A stretch of 64,000 nt of DNA. Source: Rhizomicrobium sp. Its GTDB lineage: Bacteria > Pseudomonadota > Alphaproteobacteria > Micropepsales > Micropepsaceae. The stretch is taken from NCBI GenBank assembly GCA_037200985.1, contig JBBCGJ010000001.1, positions 2,828,756-2,892,755 of the forward strand. Reading direction: 5' to 3'. A program made the position numbers and the translations under genes. Shown one piece after another: positions 19,450 to 28,724 of the stretch. Below the pieces are notes generated by a model. The model was not told the DNA's origin and did not search any database. It worked only from the letters and a program-made list of their open reading frames with translations. Each line of letters begins with the position of its first letter. Position 1 is the stretch's first letter.

Positions 19450-22400
19450 ATGACCCACGACACATCGCAACGCGGCGAATTCCAGCGCGTCCGCGGCCGC
19501 TATCCCGGTTACACCCGCACGCGGCTGACGCAGTTCGCGCGGCGGCTGAAGCGCGCCATCTATCCCGACCGCGCCGCCGTCGAGCGGATCGAACTGGCCG
19601 GACCGACCGATCGCATCGCGTTCGAACAGGCCAAAACGCTGGACTACCGCGAGGCCGCCATCGGCGCGCCGCTCGGCCCGCTCTGGGCGACGTATTGGGC
19701 GCGCGTGACGGTGCGGATTCCGGAAGATTGGCGCGGATCGCGCGTCGACCTCCATTGGGATTCCCGGTCGGAGGCCCTGCTCTGGATGAACGGCCGCTCG
19801 ACCCAGGGCCTCAACAGCGGCCGCCACACCGCGCCGGTGGCGCGGGCCGCCAAAGGCGGCGAGACCGTCACTTTATATATCGAGATCGCATGCAATCGCG
19901 CCTTCGGTGCCGCCGAAGCCGGACACCCGCCGGCCGAGCCCTACCAGCTTGCAGCCTGCGATATCCGCCGCTTCGATCCCGAGGCCTGGTCGCTGTTCCA
20001 TGATTTCGACGTGCTGCGCCAGCTCGAGGCCGACCGCGAGCCGCCGCAGACACCGCGCTCGACCGGCGGCGTCGCCCCCAAACTGGTGCGGCCAGCGCTC
20101 GACACGACCTGGGCCGGAAAGCTGCTCCACGATTTGAACCGCGTCTGCAATCTGCTCGATCCCGACGACCGGACGACCTGGGATGCGGGCCGGGCGATCC
20201 TTGCCGGGCTATTTTCGGCGAAGAACGGCACCGTGGCGCACGAACTCACCGCCATCGGGCACGCCCATATCGACACCGCCTGGCTCTGGCCGATCGAGGA
20301 GACGCGGCGCAAATGCCAGCGCAGCTTCGCCAACGTCCTCGCCCTGATGGACGACTATCCCGAATTCAAATTCGCCTGCTCCCAGGCGGCGCAATATGTG
20401 ATGATGGAGCAGGCCGATCCCGATCTCTTCGCCCGCATCCGCGCCAAGGTCGCGGGCGGGCAATGGATTCCCATCGGCGGAAGCTGGGTCGAGCCGGACT
20501 GCAACCTGCCGAGCGGCGAGTCGATGTGCCGCCAATTCCTCTACGGTCAGCGCTATTTCGAGAGGACCTTCGGCGCGCGCTCCCGCATCTTCTGGAATCC
20601 GGACGTGTTCGGCTATGCCGGGCAATTGCCGCAGTTGATGCGCGAAGCCGGCATGGACCGTTTCCTGACCCAGAAGCTTTCCTGGAACCGCTTCACCGTG
20701 CCGCCGCATCACAGCTTCCGCTGGCGCGGCATCGACGGCAGCGAAGTGCTCACGCATTTCCCGCCGTCGGACACCTACAACAGCATGTGCTCGATCGAAG
20801 AGATGCGCTACCACGCGGCCAACTACAAGGACGCCGACCGCTCAGCGGAGGCGCTCTATCTGTTCGGCTATGGCGACGGCGGCGGCGGGCCCGACGCCGT
20901 CATGATCGAATCGCTGCGCCGGACCGGCGATCTGCTCGGCGTGCCGAGAGCCGCGACGCGCGATCCCAATGACTTCTACGACCGGCTGGAACGCGAGGCG
21001 GACGATTTCGCGACGATAGAGGGTGAGCTTTATTTCGAATACCATCGCGGCACCTACACCAGCCAGGCGGAGGTCAAACGGCTCAACCGCCTGATCGAAG
21101 GCCGGCTTCAGACGCTCGACCTGCTCTGCACCGCGAGCCTCGTGGTCGGCAAACCGGCACCGTCGCGACCGGAGGTCGAAGCATTGTGGCGCGTGCTCCT
21201 GGTCAACCAGTTCCACGACATCCTGCCGGGCAGCAGCATCGGCGAAGTCTACGTCCGCGCACGCAAGGAATTGGCCGAACTCGCGGAACGGACCGAGGCT
21301 CTTTCGCAAAAGCTGCTCGACGGATTGTCGCGCGGCAGCGACGCGATGCCGTTCAACCCCACCGGCTTCGCGCGGGACGAGATCGCCGCCGGGCCGCACG
21401 GGCGTTTGCAGCGCGTCGTCGCCGCGCCGTTCTCGGCCGGCCGCATCGAAGACGCGCCCCAGGGCGTGCGCGTCGAAGATGCCGGCGACATCGTCCTCGA
21501 CAATGGGCGGCTTCGCGCCGTTCTGAACCGGGGCGGAGCCGTTCTGTCCCTGACGCATCTTGCGAGCGGCCGCGAAGCCCTCGCCGGCAAGGCCAATCGC
21601 TTCGTCTTGTTCGACGACCGTCCGACGGAATACGAGGCCTGGGATATCGATCCCTTCGCGCTGGAGACCGGCCGGGAATGCGCCCCCGCCGGACGCTGCG
21701 AAATCGTCGCGCGCGGCCCGCTGCGCGCTGAAGTGCGCTTCGAACACCCTATCGGCGGGAAGAGCCGCCTGACGCAGACCGTCCGCCTGGACGCCAGCGC
21801 CGACCAACTCGAATTCGACACCGAGATCGACTGGCATGAGCGCCGCACCCTGCTGAAGGCCGCCTTCCCGCTCGCCGCCAAGGCGCCCCGCGCGACTTAT
21901 GAGACGATGTATGGCGCGGTCGAGCGCCCGACCCACGCCAACACCGATGCCGATCTTGCACAATACGAAGTGCCCGGCCATCGCTGGGCCGATCTGTCCG
22001 AGCCCGGTTTCGGCGTCTCGCTCCTGACCGATTCCCGCTACGGCTATTCGACGTTGGGCAATGTCATGAGCCTCAGCCTGCTGCGCGGCACGGAGTCGCC
22101 AGACCGCACCGCCGACATCGGTATCCATCGCCTGCGCTACGCGCTCTATCCCCATGCCGGCGATTGGCGCGCGGCGGCCACGGTCGCCCGTGCCGCCTGC
22201 TTCAACCGTCCGCTGCTATGGGCGAAGGGCATGCCGGCTGCGATCCTGTCGGAGCCGCTGGTTTCGGCCGAGCCCGCCAATGTCGTGATCGATACGATCA
22301 AACCGGCGGAAGACGGCAAGGGCTGGATCGTGCGGCTCTATGAAAGCAGCGGCGCCTCGACACAGGCCCGGCTGGCATTCGGCACGGCCGTGCACGGCGT

Positions 22401-22509
22401 CGAGCGCAGCAACACGCTCGAGGACGAAGGCGAGGCGATCCCGCCGGCGGACGGCGCCCGCACGCTCGCCCTTCGGCCGTTCCAGATCGCGACGCTCAGA
22501 GTCCGGTAG
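19450..22509 (+). CDS. Alpha-mannosidase, glycoside hydrolase family 38
   Basis: The start ATG 19450 gives 1019 residues, right for bacterial GH38. The frame stays open further upstream, but that part runs antisense through the sulfotransferase gene. The zinc-binding motif HAHIDTAWLWP lies at about residue 273, and the nucleophile region is RIFWNPDVFGYAGQLPQL with the Asp of NPDVFG. Further on are the family phrases GDGGGGPD, FHDILPGSS and C-terminal beta domains. The enzyme removes alpha-linked mannose from glycans. No signal peptide is visible, so a cytoplasmic location is likely, acting on imported oligosaccharides. The neighbouring TonB receptor and sulfotransferase make a glycan-related locus plausible. 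Confidence 0.94.
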   Translation: MTHDTSQRGEFQRVRGRYPGYTRTRLTQFARRLKRAIYPDRAAVERIELAGPTDRIAFEQAKTLDYREAAIGAPLGPLWATYWARVTVRIPEDWRGSRVDLHWDSRSEALLWMNGRSTQGLNSGRHTAPVARAAKGGETVTLYIEIACNRAFGAAEAGHPPAEPYQLAACDIRRFDPEAWSLFHDFDVLRQLEADREPPQTPRSTGGVAPKLVRPALDTTWAGKLLHDLNRVCNLLDPDDRTTWDAGRAILAGLFSAKNGTVAHELTAIGHAHIDTAWLWPIEETRRKCQRSFANVLALMDDYPEFKFACSQAAQYVMMEQADPDLFARIRAKVAGGQWIPIGGSWVEPDCNLPSGESMCRQFLYGQRYFERTFGARSRIFWNPDVFGYAGQLPQLMREAGMDRFLTQKLSWNRFTVPPHHSFRWRGIDGSEVLTHFPPSDTYNSMCSIEEMRYHAANYKDADRSAEALYLFGYGDGGGGPDAVMIESLRRTGDLLGVPRAATRDPNDFYDRLEREADDFATIEGELYFEYHRGTYTSQAEVKRLNRLIEGRLQTLDLLCTASLVVGKPAPSRPEVEALWRVLLVNQFHDILPGSSIGEVYVRARKELAELAERTEALSQKLLDGLSRGSDAMPFNPTGFARDEIAAGPHGRLQRVVAAPFSAGRIEDAPQGVRVEDAGDIVLDNGRLRAVLNRGGAVLSLTHLASGREALAGKANRFVLFDDRPTEYEAWDIDPFALETGRECAPAGRCEIVARGPLRAEVRFEHPIGGKSRLTQTVRLDASADQLEFDTEIDWHERRTLLKAAFPLAAKAPRATYETMYGAVERPTHANTDADLAQYEVPGHRWADLSEPGFGVSLLTDSRYGYSTLGNVMSLSLLRGTESPDRTADIGIHRLRYALYPHAGDWRAAATVARAACFNRPLLWAKGMPAAILSEPLVSAEPANVVIDTIKPAEDGKGWIVRLYESSGASTQARLAFGTAVHGVERSNTLEDEGEAIPPADGARTLALRPFQIATLRVR

Positions 22510-22618
22510 CGTTTCCAGCCGCCCGACGAACGCTGTCTTTGGAGCGACCCCACGCCGGGTTTTCACGCTCCCCGTAACCGTCCGTCCACCCGCGCAAAAA
22601 GCGCCGTTTCTTTTTTCC

Positions 22619-22636
22619 GGGGAACCAACGTTCCCC
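22619..22636. other. Perfect short hairpin GGGGAAC-CAAC-GTTCCCC before the Crp-type gene
   Basis: Seven-base arms with a 4-nt loop lie 45 bp before the TTG start at 22681, just after a run of T (22610-22616). It could be an operator, a leader hairpin or part of the alpha-mannosidase terminator read from the other strand. The sequence alone does not decide. Confidence 0.35.
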
Positions 22637-22680
22637 TGAAAGGCTTAGATATCACCGGTAGGCGGGGAAGGAGTTCCGAT

Positions 22681-23388
22681 TTGCGCGACCGCAATCATCT
22701 TCTCGCATCGCTCGGCGACGCCGATTGGGAACGTGTCGCGCCGGAACTCCAGCCGGTGAAGCTTGCCGCGGACAAGGAGCTGGAAACGCGCGGCCGCGAC
22801 GTGGATTGGATTTATTTTCCGCAGAGCGGCATCGCCTCCGTCATCGCCGAAAGCTCGGGCGGCAGCCGGGTCGAGACCGGGGTGATCGGCTATGAGGGCA
22901 TGACCGGTACCGGCGTCGTTCTGGGCGATAGCCGCGCGGCGCAGCTGATCGTCATGCAGATTGCAGGCGAGGGTCATCGGATCGCCGCATCCCGATTGCG
23001 CGAATTGCTGGCGGAGAGCACGACCCTGCGCGACCACCTCTTGCTGTTCGCGCGCGCCTTCGCGATCCAGGTGGCCCATACCGCACTCGCCAACGGCGCG
23101 GGACTTCTGGAACAGCGCCTCGCCCGCTGGCTCCTGACGCTGCACGACCGGGTGGAGGGCGACACGCTGGCGATCACCCATGACTATATCGCGACGATGC
23201 TGTCGGTGCGGCGGCCCGGCGTCTCGGTCGCGCTGAAGGTTCTGGAAGAACAGGGACTGACGCGGGTGACCCGCGGACTGATCGCGATCGTCGACCGCCA
23301 GGGGCTGCTGGAGAAGTCCGGCGGGCTCTACGGCGGCACCGAGGAGGAATACCGGCGTCTGCTGAACTGGACGCCGCAGCGCGGCTAG
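22681..23388 (+). CDS. Crp/Fnr-family transcription regulator
   Basis: The start is TTG 22681, supported by GGGGAAGGAG seven bases upstream. The 235 residues comprise a cyclic-nucleotide-binding-like beta-roll (about 20-140, with FPQSGIASVI and GVIGYEGMTGTGVVLGD) and a C-terminal Crp-type helix-turn-helix (about 165-215, ITHDYIATMLSVRRPGVSVAL). It lacks the ETxxR recognition motif of Fnr/FixK proteins, so it should not bind TTGAT boxes. No N-terminal cysteine cluster is present. The gene ends one base before the convergent ccoS. This subclass with YEGMTG is common in Bradyrhizobium-like genomes and has no well-defined ligand. Confidence 0.88.
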   Translation: MRDRNHLLASLGDADWERVAPELQPVKLAADKELETRGRDVDWIYFPQSGIASVIAESSGGSRVETGVIGYEGMTGTGVVLGDSRAAQLIVMQIAGEGHRIAASRLRELLAESTTLRDHLLLFARAFAIQVAHTALANGAGLLEQRLARWLLTLHDRVEGDTLAITHDYIATMLSVRRPGVSVALKVLEEQGLTRVTRGLIAIVDRQGLLEKSGGLYGGTEEEYRRLLNWTPQRG

Positions 23389-23389
23389 C

Positions 23390-23539
23390 TCAAGCGTCTT
23401 TGTCGTCGTCCAGCAATATCCGATTGGCGTCGCCCTCCGGATCGTCGTACTGGCCGCTGTTCAACGACCACAACAGAAGTCCGAGCGCGGTCAATCCGAA
23501 AGCGAGCGCCGCGGCGATGATGACGGCGATGCCGTTCAC
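23390..23539 (-). CDS. ccoS: cbb3 oxidase maturation protein CcoS
   Basis: A 49-residue protein starting at GTG 23539, which overlaps the ccoI stop as GTGA. It has one membrane helix (IAVIIAAALAFGLTALGLLLWSL) followed by the family phrase SGQYDDPEGDANRIL. CcoS is needed for cofactor insertion into the cbb3 oxidase, probably together with CcoI. It is the last gene of the cluster. Confidence 0.93.
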   Translation of the reverse strand: MNGIAVIIAAALAFGLTALGLLLWSLNSGQYDDPEGDANRILLDDDKDA

Positions 23540-25689
23540 GGCGCCCTCGCGAGCCGCAAGGCGTTCAGCGTGACGATCAATGAGGACCCCGCCATGGCGC
23601 CGGCGGCGATCAGCGGGGTCATGAGGCCGAACGCGGCGAGCGGAATGGCCGCGAGATTGTAGAGCGCGGCGAAGGCGAAGTTTTGCACCACAAGGCGGCG
23701 CGCCCGGCGCGCGATATCGACCGCCTCGACGATCGGCGCGATGGAATCGCCGCGCAGCACCAGATCGGCGGCGCGCTGGCTGACATCGGCCGCGCTGCCG
23801 GGTGCGATGGAGACATGTGCCAATGCCAGAGCCCCCGCATCGTTCAGCCCATCGCCGATCATGAGCACGCGTTCGCCCCGCGCCCGCAAGGCCTGCATGT
23901 ACGCCGCCTTCTCGGCGGGGCCGATGGCGGCCCGCCAGGAGTCGATGCCGGCTTCGCTCGCGATCTGCATCGCCGGCTCGGCGCGGTCGCCGGTCAGCAT
24001 CTCGACCGCGATGCCGCGCGCTTTCAGGTCGGCGATCGCCTGTTTGGTGTCGGGCCGTATCTTGTCTTGGAATGCGAACCGCACGGGCGCAGCGTTTCCG
24101 GCGCGGTACCACAATTCGCTGCCATGGGAGGTTGAGCCGGCACCGCACCACGGCGCGCTTCCGAGGCGGTGCTCTTCGCCGTCGACCGCAGCAGAAAGTC
24201 CGGCGCCGGCGATCTCGGAGACTCCAGCGGCGACCGGACCCGTGCCGGCGGCCTCGGCGACGGCGCGCGCCAGCGGATGGCGGCTGGCGCGGGCGAGTCG
24301 CGCGGCGGCTTGCAGTGTGGCGCGGGGAATTTCCGCGGCATTCCGCAATTGCGGCGTACCCAGGGTCAGCGTGCCGGTCTTGTCGAATACGGCGCGGTCG
24401 ATTTCCGCGAGGCGTTCCAGCGCATCGCCGGACTTCACGAAGACGCCGCGATTGAACAGACGGCCGGTGGCGACGATCTGCACCGCGGGCACCGCGAGGC
24501 CGAGCGCGCAGGGACAGGTGATGATCAGGACGGCAATGGCGTTGGTCAGCGCGACGGGCAGCGCCGCGCCGACGGCGAACCAGCCCGTGAACACCAGGAG
24601 CGACGCGATGGCGACGAAGGGCACATAAGCGCGCGCGGCGCGGTCGGCCAGGCGGACATGGAGGCTGCGCGTCTGCTGCCCTGCTTCGAGCAGCCGCGCC
24701 AGATCGGCGACGAGGCTGTCGTCCACGCCGACGGTCGCGCGCAACACGACGGGACGGCCGACGATGATGGTGCCCGCGCGCAGGGAGTCGCCGCGCCGGA
24801 CCGCCACGGGCGCGCTCTCGCCGGTGACGAGCGAGATGTCGGCATCGCTGTCGTCCTCCGCGACGCCGTCGGCCGGAACGCGCTCGCCGCTGGCGAGCAA
24901 GATGCGGTCGCCGGCGCCGAGTTCGCGCGCGGCCACCGTTTCCATCTCGCCGCCCGGCTTAAGGCGGCGCGCCGTCGCCGCCTGGAGCGCGACCAGATGC
25001 TGCGCCGCGCCGCGTGCACGGTCGCGCAAAAGGTAGTCGAGATAGCGGCCGATCAGGAGGAGGAATGCCAGCATCACCGCGGCGTCGAAATAGGTATGCG
25101 CACCGTGCCGGACGGTCTCATAAAGGCTGAGCGCGAGCGACAGGAGGATGGCGAGGCTGATCGGCACATCCATGTTGGTCTGGCGCTTGGCGAGGCTCCG
25201 GAAGGCGGACTGGAAGAAGGGCTGCGCCGCGAAAAGCGACACGGGAACGGATATGGCGGCGGCGAGCCAGAAAAAGAGCTGGCGGGTCGCCGGGCTCATA
25301 TCGCTCGCGCCATACCAGACCGCGTCCGTCAAACCGACGACGAAGACCGTACCGAAGCCGGCAATGGCCAGGCATCGCAGCAGCCGCCTGCCCTCTTCCT
25401 GGCCGTCATCGAGCGATTGCGCCGCGTCGTAAGGCGCCGCGTCGTAGCCCAGCGTCTGTACGCGATCGATCACCGCTGCCGGCGCGACGGCATCGCCCCG
25501 CCAGGCGACGTGCAGCTTTCCGGTGGAGAGATTGAGGCGGGCCTCGGTCACGCCGGAGATGCCGCGCACGCCGCCTTCGATCTTGGCAAGACAATTGGCG
25601 CAACGCGCGCCGCGCACGGCGAGGTCCATCGCGGAGACGCCATCGCGCTCCGCCCGCACGAAGGCGGAATAACTGTCCGCCGCGCTCAC
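23536..25689 (-). CDS. ccoI: Copper-exporting P1B-type ATPase for cbb3 assembly (CcoI/FixI)
   Basis: The start GTG 25689 overlaps the ccoH stop as GTGA, the same coupling used elsewhere in this operon, and gives 717 residues. The N-terminal metal-binding domain has GARCANCLAKIEGG. The transport motif is TCPCALGLAVP, the phosphorylation site DKTGTLTLG and the hinge MIGDGLNDAGALA. Eight membrane segments are expected. Family members deliver copper to the periplasmic side for the CuB site of cbb3 oxidase. An in-frame start at 25758 would run into ccoH and is less likely. Confidence 0.95.
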   Translation of the reverse strand: MSAADSYSAFVRAERDGVSAMDLAVRGARCANCLAKIEGGVRGISGVTEARLNLSTGKLHVAWRGDAVAPAAVIDRVQTLGYDAAPYDAAQSLDDGQEEGRRLLRCLAIAGFGTVFVVGLTDAVWYGASDMSPATRQLFFWLAAAISVPVSLFAAQPFFQSAFRSLAKRQTNMDVPISLAILLSLALSLYETVRHGAHTYFDAAVMLAFLLLIGRYLDYLLRDRARGAAQHLVALQAATARRLKPGGEMETVAARELGAGDRILLASGERVPADGVAEDDSDADISLVTGESAPVAVRRGDSLRAGTIIVGRPVVLRATVGVDDSLVADLARLLEAGQQTRSLHVRLADRAARAYVPFVAIASLLVFTGWFAVGAALPVALTNAIAVLIITCPCALGLAVPAVQIVATGRLFNRGVFVKSGDALERLAEIDRAVFDKTGTLTLGTPQLRNAAEIPRATLQAAARLARASRHPLARAVAEAAGTGPVAAGVSEIAGAGLSAAVDGEEHRLGSAPWCGAGSTSHGSELWYRAGNAAPVRFAFQDKIRPDTKQAIADLKARGIAVEMLTGDRAEPAMQIASEAGIDSWRAAIGPAEKAAYMQALRARGERVLMIGDGLNDAGALALAHVSIAPGSAADVSQRAADLVLRGDSIAPIVEAVDIARRARRLVVQNFAFAALYNLAAIPLAAFGLMTPLIAAGAMAGSSLIVTLNALRLARAP

Positions 25690-26165
25690 GGTACCCACAG
25701 CCGCGCCGTCGCCTCGAACGGGGCGCGCCGGTCGGCATTCGACAGGAGGATATCCCATGCGCCGGACGCGACATCGCCGGCATCGGCCCAGTAGCGGCCG
25801 CCGCCGGCGGCCACGATGCGCAGGGCGCGGTCGCGATTCTCGTCGGCGGGATGGCGAAGCTCTGCCGCCAGCACCGCATCGCCCGGCGCACGACCGGCCG
25901 CATCTTTCAAGCCGATCTCGATGCGCACATGGCCGTCCTTCAGCCGCCGGACCGCGACATCGGCCTTCCAGCCCAGCCGCGCCTGCGCGGCGCGGCGTTC
26001 GAGCGTCGTATTGTACTCGATGCCCTGGAGATAGGGCTTCTGCTCGTCCTCGCCGCGGAAAGTATCGATGGAGATCACGATGAAATAGACGTTCACCGCG
26101 ATGATGCAGGCGAAGAACCCGCCGAGCCAGACGAGTACGCCACGGCCGGTCAACGGACGGATCAT
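25686..26165 (-). CDS. ccoH: FixH/CcoH family protein
   Basis: The 159 residues start at ATG 26165, overlapping the ccoG stop as ATGA. One N-terminal membrane anchor (VLVWLGGFFACIIAVNVYFIV) is followed by the conserved SIDTFRGEDEQKPYLQGIEYN and a periplasmic beta domain. CcoH is a stable partner of the cbb3 assembly complex. Position and motif leave little doubt. Confidence 0.93.
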   Translation of the reverse strand: MIRPLTGRGVLVWLGGFFACIIAVNVYFIVISIDTFRGEDEQKPYLQGIEYNTTLERRAAQARLGWKADVAVRRLKDGHVRIEIGLKDAAGRAPGDAVLAAELRHPADENRDRALRIVAAGGGRYWADAGDVASGAWDILLSNADRRAPFEATARLWVP

Positions 26166-27676
26166 CGCTGTTCTCCCGACACGAAGACGGCGCCGGCGTC
26201 GCGGCTTTCGCCGCTTTTGGCGTCGCGCAGCGCGAATTCGATGTCCTGCGAACCGCTTTGCAGATCGGGCCGCGCGACCGTCACCAGGACGCGCACGGCG
26301 CGCACCTTGTCCGGATCGACGGAGAGCCTGACCGGAAGCGAAACGACGCCGAGGCCGATGACGTTGACCTTCACGGGCCTGATGCCCCCGATCGACAGAT
26401 AGAAGTCGCGCGCGGTGTCGGCGCGGTTCATCAATTTGAGCGTATAGCCGTTGCGCACCGAGCCGTCCGCCAGGGCGACGAAGTTCGGGTTACGGTCGCG
26501 GATCACGTCGATGCCGATCGTGTGGCGGGTGAGCAGGCTGAGCAGCATGACGCCCGAAACGATCGCGAGAACGGCGCCGTAGAGCACGGTGCGCGGGCGA
26601 ACGAACCGGAAGCGCGCCTTTTCGCCTCGGCTGCGGCGCATGACATTCGCGTCGGTGTCGTATGCGATAAGGCCTTTCGGCAGGCCGACGCGCGCCATCA
26701 CATCGTCGCACGCATCGATGCACAAGCCGCAATTGATGCATTCGAGCTGGGTCCCGTCGCGGATATCGATGCCCATCGGGCAGGCCGCCACGCACTGGTT
26801 GCAGTCGACGCAGGCGCCGCGCCCGTCCCAGGGCTGGCCCTTCTTATGCGCGCCGCGCGGCTCGCCGCGGTCGGAACGACAGGTGACGGACAGCGCTTCG
26901 TCGTCGATCATGGCGCCCTGGATGCGCGGCCAGGGACACATATAGGTGCAGACTTGTTCGCGCATCAACCCGCCCAGCGTGTAGGTGGTGAACGCCAGAA
27001 TGGCGATCGCGCCATAGACGATCATGCACGCCGAGCCGGCGATCAGCGCCTGCGCGAGCGCCGGCGCGTCCGTGAAATAGAATACCCAGGCGCCGCCCGT
27101 TGCGACGGCGATTGCGATCCAGATGGCATGCTTTGAGACGCGCTTTGCGACCTTGCCCACGGTCCAAGGCGCGGCGGAGAGGCGGATGCGGGCCGAGCGA
27201 TCCCCCTCGATCAGGTTCTCGACATAAATAAAGAGGTCGGTCCACACCGTCTGCGGGCAGGTGTATCCGCACCACAGCCGGCCGAACAGCGCGGTGACGA
27301 GAAACAGCGCGACCGCGGCCAGGATGAGCAGGCCGGTGATGTAATAGACTTCCTGCGGCCAGATCTCGATGAAGAAGAAATAGAAGCGCTCATGCGCGAG
27401 ATCGACGAGGACGGCTTGGCTGGGCGCGGACGGCCCGCGATCCCAACGAATCCACGGCACGAGATAGTAGATCGCAAGCGTGATCGCCATGACCGCCCAT
27501 TTGACCTTGCGATAGGTGCCGTGGACCAGCTTGGGATAGATCGGTACGCGCGCCTTGTAGAACTGGCGGTTGGCCGCGCTGTTGCTCGCCTGGGCATCCG
27601 AGCGCTCCACGCCTTCGGCCGCGTGGCCGGCGACGGGCGTTGCATTCCGCATCGTGATGACAGTGCACGCGGTCAT
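26162..27676 (-). CDS. ccoG: Membrane ferredoxin-like protein CcoG (FixG/RdxA)
   Basis: The 504 residues start at ATG 27676. Several TM helices (about 60-260) are followed by two cysteine clusters of the 4Fe-4S type, CVDCNQCVAACPMGID and CINCGLCIDAC, and a C-terminal Ig-like domain. CPQTVWTDLF and YMCPWPRIQGAM are typical of the family. Family members reduce copper during cbb3 biogenesis. The gene lies nine bases after ccoP and overlaps ccoH. Confidence 0.95.
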   Translation of the reverse strand: MTACTVITMRNATPVAGHAAEGVERSDAQASNSAANRQFYKARVPIYPKLVHGTYRKVKWAVMAITLAIYYLVPWIRWDRGPSAPSQAVLVDLAHERFYFFFIEIWPQEVYYITGLLILAAVALFLVTALFGRLWCGYTCPQTVWTDLFIYVENLIEGDRSARIRLSAAPWTVGKVAKRVSKHAIWIAIAVATGGAWVFYFTDAPALAQALIAGSACMIVYGAIAILAFTTYTLGGLMREQVCTYMCPWPRIQGAMIDDEALSVTCRSDRGEPRGAHKKGQPWDGRGACVDCNQCVAACPMGIDIRDGTQLECINCGLCIDACDDVMARVGLPKGLIAYDTDANVMRRSRGEKARFRFVRPRTVLYGAVLAIVSGVMLLSLLTRHTIGIDVIRDRNPNFVALADGSVRNGYTLKLMNRADTARDFYLSIGGIRPVKVNVIGLGVVSLPVRLSVDPDKVRAVRVLVTVARPDLQSGSQDIEFALRDAKSGESRDAGAVFVSGEQR

Positions 27677-27685
27677 CGTTGGCGC

Positions 27686-28558
27686 CTACTCTCCGCCGCC
27701 GAGGCTGTGGACGTACACCGCAAGCGCCTTGATCTCTTCCGGCGACAGCCGTCCACCCCAGGTCGGCATCACGCCGCCATGGCCGTTCCAGATCTGGTCG
27801 CGGATATCCTCGCGCTTCGGACCGTACAGCCATTCGTTGTCGGTCAGGTTCGGCGCGCCCATCTCGCGATTGCCTTTGCCGGCCGGCCCATGGCACATCG
27901 CGCAATTGTCGGCGAACAGTTTCGCCCCGCGCCCGACCGCATGCGCGTCGGCGGCGCGGCCCGAAAGGTGCACGACGTACTCGGTCAGATCGTCGATCTG
28001 TTCGGGCTTCAGCATGCCGTCGCGGCCGAAGGCCGGCATCTGCGACTGGCGGGTATCCGGACTGGTCGAGCGCACGCCGACCGTGATCGTATGCTGGAGG
28101 TCGGCGAGCCTGCCGCCCCACAGCCAGGCGTCGTCGTTGAGGTTCGGATAGCCATGCGCGCCCTGTCCCCCGCTGCCATGGCAGGCAGCGCAATTGTCGC
28201 CGAAGGTCGCGCGGCCCTCGGCCAGCGCGAATTGCAGCAAGTCCGGATTGGCCTGGATCTGCGCCAAGCTCGCATGCGCCAGTTCGCGATCCTTGGCGAG
28301 ACGCGCCGCCTTGAGCGCCGCGACTTCGCCGGTGACGACGTCGCGCTGCGAGCGGTTGAGGACGCCATGGGTGTAGCCATAGATGCCCGGCCAAGCCGGC
28401 ATGAAAATCCAGTAGACTACCGCCCAGGCGATGCAGACGAAAAACAAGCCCAGCCACCAGCGCGGCAGCGGGGTGTTGAGCTCCTTGATCCCGTCCCATT
28501 CGTGGCCGGTGGTCTCGGTGCCGGAGACCTGATCGACCTCCTTGTCGTGGTCCGACAT
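27686..28558 (-). CDS. ccoP: cbb3 cytochrome oxidase di-haem subunit CcoP
   Basis: The start ATG 28558 overlaps the ccoQ stop as TGATG and gives 290 residues. An in-frame upstream start would overlap all of ccoQ's end. The N-terminus has WDGIKELNTPLPRWWL, then a TM helix, then two cytochrome c domains with CAACH and CAMCH. CcoP passes electrons from CcoO or soluble cytochromes into the oxidase on the periplasmic side. Confidence 0.97.
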   Translation of the reverse strand: MSDHDKEVDQVSGTETTGHEWDGIKELNTPLPRWWLGLFFVCIAWAVVYWIFMPAWPGIYGYTHGVLNRSQRDVVTGEVAALKAARLAKDRELAHASLAQIQANPDLLQFALAEGRATFGDNCAACHGSGGQGAHGYPNLNDDAWLWGGRLADLQHTITVGVRSTSPDTRQSQMPAFGRDGMLKPEQIDDLTEYVVHLSGRAADAHAVGRGAKLFADNCAMCHGPAGKGNREMGAPNLTDNEWLYGPKREDIRDQIWNGHGGVMPTWGGRLSPEEIKALAVYVHSLGGGE

Positions 28559-28722
28559 CAAATCTCTCCCTCTTCGAAGGGAATTCGCGCCGCTTCCTCG
28601 AACCGTTTTTTGTTCGACGGCCAAAGCGCGTAAGTGAAAGCGACCGCGAACATGACGATGAAATAGACGGCGCCCCAGCTCTGGGCGAAGGCCAGCACGT
28701 CTTCGTAAGCCCAGCGTTCCAT
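28558..28722 (-). CDS. ccoQ: cbb3 oxidase small subunit CcoQ/FixQ
   Basis: A 54-residue protein (ATG 28722) two bases after ccoO. It has one membrane helix (SWGAVYFIVMFAVAFTYALWP) followed by NKKRFEEAARIPF, the family pattern. CcoQ stabilises the assembled oxidase. Confidence 0.95.
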   Translation of the reverse strand: MERWAYEDVLAFAQSWGAVYFIVMFAVAFTYALWPSNKKRFEEAARIPFEEGEI

Positions 28723-28724
28723 GG

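Noticed and set aside
22619..22643. General-stress (EcfG) promoter suggested by GGAAC before the Crp-type gene
   Set aside because: No CGTT-like -10 element occurs at 16-17 bp; the sequence is better explained as a short hairpin.
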